Shown: one piece after another, positions 36,001 to 48,000 of the stretch | Layout: each line of letters starts with the position of its first letter | Numbering within the stretch: the stretch's first letter is position 1 | NCBI RefSeq assembly: GCF_030936135.1 | Contig: NC_082598.1 | Coordinates: 16,868,687 to 16,932,686, forward strand | Origin: Gavia stellata | Taxonomy: Eukaryota; Chordata; Aves; Gaviiformes; Gaviidae | Length of the DNA: 64,000 nucleotides | Direction: 5' to 3' | Program-made: the position numbers and the translations under genes | Notes under the pieces: generated by a model | What the model saw: the letters and a program-made list of their open reading frames with translations, nothing else | The model's database searches: none | What the model was told of the DNA's origin: nothing

Positions 36001-39000
36001 GCATTGTTTTTTGCAGGAGCACTTACTACCTATCAGGTACTGACTTCAGCTGAATTTAAGACTTCATTAAAAATCCTGATGAGATACCTTCTGAATGGTA
36101 GGGAACAGTAGGGAACAAATCCAGCTTTGTCACTGCTCACACCTTCTATAGAAAGCAAGTTTGCTATGGTAAGCAGGTTCTTTTCATTGTGCTATTGAGA
36201 AACAAACCTGCAAGGGCGTGGAAGCAAATTAGTCATTTCAGTTTCATTCTGCTGCTTCTCAGGACAGCTAGAGAACTGAATGAAAGCCAACCAGTCCCAA
36301 AATAAGGCTGCTGTGAACTAAAATAGTACTGGTGACTTGTTGGCACCCAGACTGGGTTGTAGATCACCTCACAAAGTGTCAGTGGCATTTGGTCTGGGAC
36401 ATGGCAGGAGACAAGAGAAACCTACTTCTTAAATTTATCTTTAAAATTATCTAAGGGCTGCCAAAAAGAAAATAAAGTATCTGATCAAATGAACATAGCA
36501 GATTGCTTACCAGGCAGGAAGCTGTTACTCTTTATAGTTGTTTGAGGGAGAGAGAGCTGAAAAACAGGATTTTCCTTCTTCATCCCAATGTTGTATCAAG
36601 TTGACTAAACTTTCTAAGAAAGATGAAAGTTAAATCTTAGTTTCATCATGGCTTGCTTTGCAAAGCTGTTGATAAGTCACAGTTTCTGAATTGTAGAAAA
36701 CCTCTATTTCGAAGGTTGCATTTTCACTCTCCAAACATGAAGAGTACCTGCTTGCTGAGGGATGTAGTTTGAAATTAATCTATGTTCTGCTGAACTGTCA
36801 TGGAAAGTCACAGTGAGTGTGGGTCAGATACCTTCTGTCCCTATTATATATGTACTAAGTGGATGGCTGCATCTTTAGTTAATTTTAATGGCAATGGGAT
36901 GTGTGTGGTGTATTTCATCCTACACTGTTGAATTACTACAGTGCAGCCAGAGAGAAGACAACAGTAAAATTAAGGCACGATTACAGGATTCCTTTAAGTG
37001 CAATACAGTCCAGCTAGAAGCCTTGCAGGTAGAAGAAATTAAGGATTTACGAAAACTATTTTCAGACTCTGAAGGTATCCCAGAAAGACCAAAGAAGTTA
37101 GAATTCATCTTTTTTCTGTCTCTGTAACTTGGGTGTATTAGAAAACGTGGGAGAGAATGTCTTGGTTGAGCATAAAGTCAGTGAAAACATTTACGATTTA
37201 TTACAATAACTTTTATTACCTTCAGTGCAAATATTTGTAAGACCTGATGGTAACTATTCTTAATCTTCATGTGCAGAAAAATTGTTCTCCATCAGGCTGA
37301 TAATCTATTAATAAGCTTTGTGACATTTTCTTTTTATAGTTTAGCTTTAATTTTCCAACCTTTAACTGTTTAGTGCTGACCATTTGTAACTCAAGTCTTT
37401 GTATGGAAAGGGCCTCAGATTAATCACCCAGAAGCCAGGAAGGGCAGTCTCAGCAGGGGTCTGAGGGCCCATGTAGGGTACTTACCCAAGCACCAAGAAA
37501 ATGCTTTCTTTCATATGAGGTGACTGTCCTTCTTGTCCTGTAGTTCCCCACCTTACTCGCTCTTTAACTTCTGCATGAAATGAAACTGAGCTTTTGCAGA
37601 CATTAGTCTCCTTCATTAAACAGCCTAATGCTTATCTCTGCTGTGGATCACTAGAACTGAGCCAGGCAGTTCTTCTGAAGGAAACAGGCGATCACAGGCT
37701 ATCAAAGTGCATACACAGAAGAGTTATTCAGTGTATCTCTAGTTTTATATTTGGATGCTGTTAAACTTACTGATAGTAAAATCAGGTCTTACTGTTACTA
37801 AATTCAGGAATCTTAAGCTTTTGTATCATTGTCCGTCTCCAGAGTGTCTGAGTGTACAGCCTTTAGAAGGCGCCTTTGTCTTCCTATCAAGTTTCCTGTT
37901 AAAAAGTACAGAATTTGTATTCCGATACTAAGGATTTTGTTCTCTTTTAGGATCGAAATAGAATGTATGACAGTCTGAATATGCACTCTTTGGAAAACTC
38001 CCTTATTGACATTATGAGAGCAGAGCATGATCCACTTAAAGGTATGTTACTATGCTAAATAAAGAAAAAAGGGTCATCCATTCTGCATATTTGAAATAAT
38101 ACTGATTGCTAATTTAGATTCTAGGTTCATATTAAAATAGGAAATGAATTATTTTCTCAACTCATATGAAAGCTCAATCTCAAGCTGTATTTTATTGAAA
38201 ACATTGGTTTACAGTTATTTAAAATTTAAGCTTTAGTGTCTTCATAGGTTTTTCTCTTCTCTCCTCCATCCTTCCCTCCTTTCCCCCAAGAAATTCATAG
38301 TTAGTTTATTTGAAATTTACTTGTCTGCTGTAAGAAATTCTGCCTCAGTTTGTGAAGACATACTGTTCTGTTAGAGGCAGCCAGTAGAGGCTGGGAGGAG
38401 AATCAAACCGCTACCAGTGTTAGCTGGTTAATTTTCCCCTTCATTGCAATGGAAGATGAAAAGAAAATTAAGTCCACTGATAAATTCAGGTTTTGTCCTT
38501 TCAAATATTTTTTCAAAGCTCCTGGAGGATAATAGTGCAATTAATTGTCCAGTTTCTGTTTGTCTGAGGAAGTCCAGAAATACACTTGGCTTTAGAATGC
38601 TGGTTCCTCTCATCCTTCTGGGCTCTGTTCAAATCATTTGGCCACAGCAGTAAGCATATAGCTAGTATTTGTGGGCTTCAATTTTAACTCCTCTACTCAC
38701 TGTACATTAACTCATTCTTTTGAATCCTGTTTTTCCATACTTATTCTCAGGTGGCATTTACTGTTGAACTTTGGGGCAGGGAGCCCAAGCCATTTTATTT
38801 GGCTTGATCAAATGTTACTTCATTTGTGGTGTTATAATTAGACTAACACAATCTAACTTTAAAATTATCCAAGACTTCAGGCTTGCTTTGCAGAGATTAA
38901 GTCTCAGTATTGAAGCAATTGAAAAAATAATTAAAAAAAATTACTTCTTTATATTGTTATTTACTCCCATCCATTCTCCGTTTCTAGAGGCTCCTAGACT

Positions 39001-42000
39001 TAATATGTATTACATTAGCACATAAGGCCCTGTGTTCTCCTAATTTGAAAGACACTTTGCTAGAGTAGTCTGTTCATGGTTCTTTTAAGATCTGTAATCA
39101 GTCGGAAGACCTGTAGTATTCAGATAGCATGTAATAGTATTGTAAGATTTACAATGTAAAGCCAAAAGTTTGTGGATTATTTTTCAAGCTGAAAATCTCT
39201 GCAAAGCATCAGTAAGCAGGTAGCATTTAGTTAGGCAGTTAATTTTCCTCCTCTTTAGAGTGGAAGCTGAAGTTAAACTTTCTTAGATGTTCTTAAATCT
39301 AATCTCTTGTTTCTTACTGCATACAGAGAATTAATTACAGTTTTAATAATTTTATCATTTAAGTCTATTATTAAATTCAGTTTCTGTCTCTTCTGCATGT
39401 TTACAAAACATTACTAAGTAACACAAAGGGGTTGAAACCTGTGAACAGTTAGCCCAGTGGTAACTGCTGTGGACTAAAAGCATGCATATGTCATCAAAGA
39501 CAAGGTAACTAGTTAGATCATCCCTGTTTCAAAGCATTGTTGCTTCAATTTGCTACACTCAGTTGGTGGCTAATATTTCTTTGGTTATCTGAATCCAAAT
39601 CTACCATCAGGAAGGATATTAAAAGTTAAAGCTACTGTTAGGCATAAAATTAGAGAACGCAGATCTATCTCAATATACTGTCATTGGCACCTCTCACATT
39701 GCTGAAAACCAATTGGTTTCTTCACTTTTTTTCTGTGCACACTGACATGACAAATGGTTGCTCTGTTCCCCCTGCCATCTTGCTGTTTGCATTTTGGCTT
39801 TATAATGCAGAAGAGCATGGAAAAGACCCATTTTTCTTCATACTTCATCATGATACAATAGATGAAAATTACATATTTCCAATAATAATTTTTCAGCAAG
39901 AACAAGACAAGACAAAGCTTTAAGATTTTAAAGTGAAATGGGTTCATACGTAGGCACTTCTGAAAAACTCGGTAAAGTTTCCATAGTTATTCTGTGCTTT
40001 CTAGGGGCATAAGTATATGGTTTCAGTCTACAGTTAAGAGATTTATATTTTTTTTAACAGTTTCACCATCATACTCTTGCAGTGAAAATTCTGCTAAGTT
40101 TTATGTTTGAACTAAAACAGATGGAAGCCACAGACAGTGATGAATTCAAAGGAAATACATTTTTTTGTTCAAGTGCCAGAGAACAATGCACACGCCAACT
40201 GAATTTAAAGAGAGTAATTGTGTGCTGTTATTTAAATTGGTTGATTAAGATTTTTTTTTCTGTTTGGAAGTTATTATTTCAGCTGAAACAGCTACATTAT
40301 TAACAGTAAGATACAAGAAATGTTCCTTACTGACTGAAAATGGGAATAAGAGTTCACATCCTAGAATAGCCTTTTAGTTCCTCTCTACCCCTCTTCTGTT
40401 TAGTCACCATTATTTGGCATTTCTGTAATTTTCTAGCAACTTTAACTTTTTTTTTCTGCAAACCATGAAACACTAATTTTGTTATTTCCATCTCTGTGGC
40501 TTTTCTTTTCACCACAGAAAATCTGACATTTACTTAAGAACCCATCATATTTGCTTGCAGAATGCACACGATTAAGAGTATTACTGTTATTTATTTGTTG
40601 TTCATATTAATATATAAGGTACTTTGTTATAACTAAAGAATATTTTGTTACTAGAGAATATTTTTATGACAAGTTTTTAAGTAAATCTAAGCACACTAAA
40701 ACAATGCATCTTTTATATCTGACCACAGCAGTAAAATGAAAGTCCCTGGAATTTTAAGCACGTGTTTCAGATTTAGCTGCTTACAATATCTGGAGTATGA
40801 CTAAGCATCTTGTCTCAGATTTTGCACAATGCAGAACAGACACTGTGTATACTAGCTCACAGCTTTAAGTTTTGCATTTCAAGATCCATTTTAGAAGGAA
40901 GTAAAATTTAACCACTTTTGCTTTCATGAACTTGAAAAAACTTTATTTCAAAAATGATTGATGGAAAGATAAGTTCATGCCTGCCAAAAAATTGTTTAAA
41001 GATGCATAGTTTTGGCTTCACTTAGACAAAGTTTAGTCATTACTACAGACATGGTCAAAAGAAAGAAGTAATTTTTAGCTTTCAAAAAGACATTTTTCCA
41101 AGGTAGGTTAATAGGGAATAGATGCTTGACTTCACTAGTCATTGCAGCAGAAATACTGATCATATTAAAACTAATCTTTCCATGCAGCTTTCTTGAAATG
41201 GAAGGAATTACAATATTGGTAGCCTGAAATACGTGGGTATTGGTAGTATAACTCTTTTCCAGACCGACCCCTTGTGTACTTGCATTTTTTCCTTCCTCCC
41301 TCCCCAAATACCAACATTTCTTGATGTTGTGATGTAGAAAACTTGGATTCTAGACATTTCAGAAGGATGAAAACCAATACATTTGGGATAAAACAGATTA
41401 TGGAAAAAAACTTAGAAGAAATGGTTATATTTTGCATGGAATATGTATTAGAACTGAGGAGCAGGTGATTTAATGGAATTTTATCTACTGTTTTAAACAT
41501 CTTTCTAGTAAAAACTAGTATTTCCATGTAGTTTAAGGGCTTGTCTTTTGTAAGGCAAGAGTATTGATACTGTACTCAATTTACAATTAATTTCTGTTTC
41601 CTGATGAACTCTCTTACAGCTCTGCAAGCTAGATGTAAGGTAATACTGAATTTGAGTTAGCCATAGCTATATTAGCGGGAGTAACAAGAAGGAATATTAA
41701 CTTTATGTTGAATTTTCCTTCCGTTTCTTTGTGAGGGGAAAAACAAATTTTTTGGGAAAGTTACACAAATATATTTTTTGTACAGCTAGTAATAAATAAT
41801 AAAAGTAAAACACTATTATTTGGCTTATCTATGGAGAAAAATAACTTGATGAACTTAGAAGTCTGTCTTGCTTTTTCTTTGTTTTATTTTCCCTTTAAAT
41901 TGGTTTAGTTGAGCTTTTCAGCTGTTAGACATCTTTCTTTTAAAACCAACCTGCTGGCGCATGCTCAGTGAAGTAAAAAGAAAAGCATTGGTTACTCAGC

Positions 42001-45000
42001 AACACATTTTCTTTCTTTGAATATGGTAACTTTTGTTTTCAAAGAAATTTGGTTCATATTTTGTGTTATGAAGCTCTAAGGTTTAAAGTTATGCAGTTGC
42101 TTCTTAGAGTAATTCAAGTTGCACTCAGAAAAGAGTTTCTGAGGCTGAACAAAAAAACTATGGAAGGAAGAACTTTGCTCTTAGTCATATAAAAGGCTTT
42201 GAAATTGTATATACAGATTGTTTCCTCTTTCTGTCATAGAATCTTTTCATGATAAAAGAATATATTTAAGACCGATAGACTGATTTGCTTAAATAGATCG
42301 ACTATCAGAGACAACACAATTGACCTCATTATGACTTACATAATTACACAAGTGTTTGAGAGTATAGTGTCTAGGCTTTCTCTAACTAGGTACTGTCCAA
42401 ACATGGTTTTGTGCTGTTGTCTTAACTATGCTGATTCAAAAACTGAGCTTTCTGTAACTGCTGCAATCCTCAGCCATTCACTGGTCTGTTAAAGTAGTTT
42501 GGGAAAAGCTTAACTTGGAAGCTTTTTCTCTTCTAATCAGGAGATCTCTTGAAAAAAAAGAAGATGGGAAAGGAATTTGTGATTGTCAGTCTCTTCATTC
42601 AACCATTTAAGACTTTAAAAAAAAAGGGGGGGGCGGGGGTAGACATGAAATAGTGAAACTTGTGAAACTGTGAGTCAGCAATGTTTAAAGCGGTCGTTAT
42701 ACTTAAAGCTATCCCAAATGTTTTAATATGTGGGGATTCCTCCAACAGTTTAGTTAAATAGGAATAGAAAGTATGCATTTTCAAAAGTAGATATGGATTT
42801 GCCTTGAAATGAAAAGTGAGTAAGCACAACTACATATGTATGCTCAGAAGAAGCTTGCAAAAAATATTAAATTTCCATTGCCCAGATGAGTAACATGAGA
42901 TTACGAAATGCAGCTAAAACTAAGTTTGTTACTCTTTCCTCATGGTTTGGATTAGCAAGACTTTTAACTGGATTTAGTGGATAAACTGGCCCACCAAAAT
43001 TTATTTGCAAGCTTTTTATTTTTTTCTGTTCTTACAGAAGAATACATTGTGAGAAATACATACCAGGCAATTCTGTTAACATTAATCACATTTAGATATG
43101 GAAGGGGGGGCTAAACTTAATAGAACTCTAGTTGCGTAAGAAATGTCAAACATACCTTCTTCTCCTTAGCAATACCATTTTGAATTTAGCCATGATACAT
43201 GAGAATTACTAATTAGTGGTAACATGATAAAGTTGCAAGTTCAGGTTTGCACAGAGAAAATTTCTGTAACATGATACTTTATGATACATTACTGTAATAT
43301 TAGGCATTGTACTTGTTGCAGATAGCAGCACGTTACTCATTTTGAATGCTGTAGAGCTAAGTTCTGTAGACAGTCAGTGAAGTGATTACTTTTCATTTCT
43401 CAGGAATGGAATACATCTATTGTTTAAATATTAGATATTCTTTAATTAATTTGTAGTTGATTTTAAACTAGTAAAGTATCTTTATATATTACTGAAATTT
43501 CTTTTTTAAGCAGGCGGAGGCCATGGAATCTCTAGAACATCTATTGAACATTTTAAACTACTCTAGATTACTGACATTGAAGTAGGATGGGATTAGATAG
43601 AATTTGTGGTGAGGGCAGTTCTTAAAATGGTACTTTTTTTTTTTAAACGCATCAAACAACATGCAGTGAAAATAGCTGACTGGAAAGAAATATGTGCTAG
43701 AAGCAAAGTAAATTGTTACAAGATGGTGCTGCCATCTTCTGTATTTTATATACTGATATTATAAGTGAAGTTTGATATTGTATATGTCCATTTAACTAGA
43801 ATAATCTGTTAAAAAATAGTGTAATCTGAGCTCTGTATAAGACTGATCTTGCACCCAGTTCCATGCATGAAGTGGTCTGCATTTATGTTTATCATTAAAT
43901 TCAGGTGGACACCCTAGAAACACTGCATTTTGCTTCAACAGATTAATCTGAGAGATAAGAACCTAAGTTAACGTACCAAATAGCATTGTACTTTGAAAAA
44001 GTAAGCAAACCTTCTATGTTAAAAATGTTTTTAAGATTGTAAGTCCAAGTATGAGACAAGGTAGTAAACTCAAGTATTAAGTTCACCAGAATACAATAAC
44101 ACAAGGTATGATTTCATTGAAAGAACCATGTAAATAAGACTTAGAAGTATCAGTACAGATGTACATGTACTGAATACTGTGTTACTCATTTTCCTTTCTA
44201 ACCTTCAAATCATTCATTATCTGAGCTAGCAAATTCATCTCTGTAACACAGCAAGATTGGGTTTCTTTGCGTTTCTGTGATTCATAGGTTTTACACTGCA
44301 GTAGTGGGCCCAGCTCCCTAGTGCACTCTCTCCCTGCTACTTAATGAGGAGTTCTTTATTATTTCAGCTTTTTCAGTTTGGCATGTATGTTTCAGCTGCA
44401 GCTTATTTGTGACGCTATAGGGGAAAAAAGCAGAAGAATGCAAAACCAGAGTTGTAAACCCAGAATTTACTATATTAAAATATATTAATTAACTATATTA
44501 ATATATTACTATATTAAAATATAAAATTTATAAAAGTTTTCCTCTCCAGGTGTTGACAATGGTAGGCTTCTCTCTTCTGCTAGGCCTTAAATCTGACATC
44601 TTTTTCTGTAGTAATGCTGTAGTAATTTCTGTAGCAATTTTTCTGCCAAAAAAAATGTATCTTTTGTCTCCCTAGCTGAACAGAAAAAGAAGATAAATGT
44701 ATACAGACAGGGAGAAAGACTGTCACCACAGACTGGAGGAGGTTCAAGATGAGATGATAATTTCTCACAATTTCTATTGTTCTAGATAGATACAGCATTC
44801 TGATTTGCAAGAAACAGCTCATATTGTTGGAAGTATTTCTATAGCACCGTATAGAAACATGATGGTGACAGTAAATAATCTTGTAAAATCCTTGCTGTTA
44901 GGCAAATGAGTATTACCTTTATAGGTCAAAGAAATAAGAAGTAAAGCAAAGTGACTTGTTATACACCAGGCTGAGCAAACCAGTAGCAGCCCCCACATTG

Positions 45001-48000
45001 CAATTTAAGGATGCGTTGTTCCTAATTCTTTTCCTATTATACCAGCATGCATTGCTAGAAGGGCAGAATATTTATAGTTCCAAGAAGCATTAGGTATAGC
45101 TGTAAATGTTCAGCATGACAGGAAAAAATGGCTTGTATGTTAAAACTGGACATCTTGAAGATAAGGAACAATAAGACACAGGCTCCTACAAAGATTTTTG
45201 TTCAGTATCCTCCCTAAGCCTGCTCAAAAATTCTGTAGAAGTTAGAGAAGACAGCAGAGTCCTTTTGGGTGGCATTCATCTGCCCTTTTCCAGGAGGCTG
45301 CCCTTGCCTTTCACTGCTTTCTCTACGCTTTCAAATTCCGAAGCAAATAGTTCCTACCTAATCTGCAGATGTTCTGATACCATCCATTCATATAATAATG
45401 AAATCTGTGGGAAGAGAAATAGTACATGGCTGTTTAAAAATCTTTTTGCCACAATGCCTGTAAATAATAAGGCTCAATAAAATATCCTAAATTATCTTAA
45501 TCTTGCTATTTTGAAGTTTAGAGTGTAAGAGTTCATAATGTAAATTTTTTTATACATTTTTGGTAGAAGATTATTATGTTGGTTTCCTAAAGGGGAAGAA
45601 CAAATCTTAAAGCCTATTACTTACAGATTTTCAGCAAAAAGGTTTTTTATTTAACCCCAAAGGTGTCTCCTGGGACACAGAACTACTATTTTGAGAAATT
45701 TCCAGTCTTACTGCTAATCACATCGGTTTACCAGCGGGGGGGGGGGGGGGGGGGACGGGGACGGGACGGACAGTATATGACAGGAATTGTTAGGCAACTT
45801 TAATATATGGATTGGTGATTTGCTTTTCTTTCCTTTTTATTTTCTTTTTTTCCCCTATGTTTCTTTTTAGAAATAGTGAGCCTTATTAGGGTATGACAGC
45901 ATCTTACTAATACTTACATCTTGCAAGCCAACTGCATATATATTCCCCTTTAAACCTGTGTGAGTTCTAAAGACCCATTGCTTCCAGACTGGATGATTCT
46001 TTATGCCTTCACAAACATTCTCGTTTCCTCCAAAAGATTTAAATGTTTAAGTTACAGTATTTTTTTATATATGCCTATGGATTATAAGCAAGCAAGTATG
46101 TTTGAATAGCAGGATAGATGGAAATGTATTTTTTTGCATGTTAAAGCAGACTTCTTCCAAACACAGCAGCTATTGTAAATGTCTCTCTAGGTCAGTGTGC
46201 ACTACTGGTATGTTTGCAGCTTCCTGTAAACAGAAAACGTCTCCTTTAATAAAAAGGAATTTGTAGTGAACAGACACTTCAGCTGTGCATTTTAAACCAT
46301 TCATTTAACTATTAAAGTATAACATGCCACCAATGTAGTAAAATGCAATACTTGAAAAATTCTAATGTCAGGATATGAGGTTTTCATGTAATGTTTATTC
46401 AATACAAAATGTTATCTGTCATATTCTTTAATTTTGTTAATTCTGTAGCTAAACCAGTACTCCAGTTTTGCCAGACTTACTGAAAAATATTACATGCAAT
46501 GGTTATATGTAATACACCAAGTTACAGTCATAAATTGGTTAATAAAATTTTAATGCCTTAATTCCTATTAACATGATTTTTTTTAAATTTATTCAGCAGA
46601 GAAGCACTAAACTGTAGAAATACCGCTCTTAAACAGTGTGCATAGTACAGTTATTCACAGTCACTATGAAAGAGAAGACTAAAGCAGTCAGCACTATTTC
46701 TGGGTGTCATGAAACAAAAAGTGGCTTTATCCTATTGGAGCTGATCCCAAAGCGCATTGCAGATCTTATGACCAGAGAATTAAGGTTAAGAAGTCTGTTC
46801 TTGTCAGCTTTAACTTGGGTCAAGGGTATTGTTGGTTAATATGCTTGGAGTTAAATATTAGCTCTTTATTTCCCTTAGGCAAACTGGAAATATAGTGTAT
46901 ATTTAAATTCAAAGCAGTGTTTTTTCATTATTTTTTCTAGCATAATAGCTAAAACCTCTGCATTTGTTTTGTTTTGTTCTTTGGTTTTTATTTTCTTTTA
47001 AGGTCGCTTGAGTTATCCACATCCAGGGACTGACAATCTTCTGATGTTAAATGGTAAGTGCTAATCTTATAACAGTTTCTAATTATCTCTAGCTTAGCTT
47101 AAATCTGACATGTTGGTATAAAATTATACTATTATATTCTGTTATTGAATTACTTGCCTCTAGTCTTCAACACTGATGGGACTGTTGCCATTTTTCAGAG
47201 TTGAATGGCAAGAGCTAATCTTGCAACAGCCTTTCATTATATCTAGCTTATTTGAAATCTGAAATGCTTATAACGATGCATTATTCTTTTTTGTTCTCAA
47301 CAAACCAGTGGTATGTTCTCCAAAGATCTGCTAGAAATCTATTATACAGAAACAGGAATTAGAAAAATAAGAAGGCCAGAAAGGCATGTTTTTCTATCTA
47401 TCTTGTGTAAATAAAGGGTGAACTAGATACTTTCTATTATGCTTATGTGAAATAACATTTTATTTTCGTTGGGTTTTTTTGGAACTGGCTTTGTCAAATA
47501 CGTTTCTAACTGTGAAACATGCTGAAGTTAGAGTTCATGTTCATGTTCCTCTCCCAGTAGGTCAAACTTCATGAACATCTGCTACTCAGTGAAGGCATGA
47601 ACTTTAGCCTTTGTTCAAGGCTAAAGGAGGAAGCAGAGCTTGGTAATCCATCTAAGTCAATAATAAAACAGGGGTTTTGCACACAAATGTTTTCTACATT
47701 GAGAAAAATTAGAGCTATAATGTCACAGCTTCTCTAGATTAGAAAACGTGGAAGCTGTTGTACATGAAGCAAGTACGCTTTTGTCATTGACTTGATGGGT
47801 CTAAATGTTACCAGTAAAGACCTAATTATTAAAAATTACAATCAGAATAGTTATTTCAGGTTTGTGGTTCTGTGGAGCTCTTTTTTTATTGCCTTAACCT
47901 TCTGCATAGTCATTTACACTTGCGCAAATTGATATGAAATGTAAAAAATAAAAATTTCCCTTGTGTAACACTGAATAAATGTTTAAAATTTTAAGGAAAT

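Larger units (their letters stand above)
27211..37950 (+). other. CPEB2: CPEB2 intron 2 (10,740 bp)
   Basis: AT-rich intron with donor GTAAGG and acceptor TTCTCTTTTAG. It holds a MIR-like SINE fossil (about 27700-27865), a 19-nt poly(G) run (32514-32532), a near-perfect 84-bp inverted repeat (34631-34817) and an exon-like open segment (36942-37028), each listed separately. I searched by eye for the roughly 30-codon cassette known from mammalian CPEB2 isoforms at this position and found no clear sequence match. Confidence 0.9.

Noticed and set aside
27211..37950. Possible HDV-like self-cleaving ribozyme, by analogy with the one in the CPEB3 intron of mammals
   Set aside because: No sequence or double-pseudoknot layout like it was recognised, and that ribozyme is a feature of CPEB3, not CPEB2.
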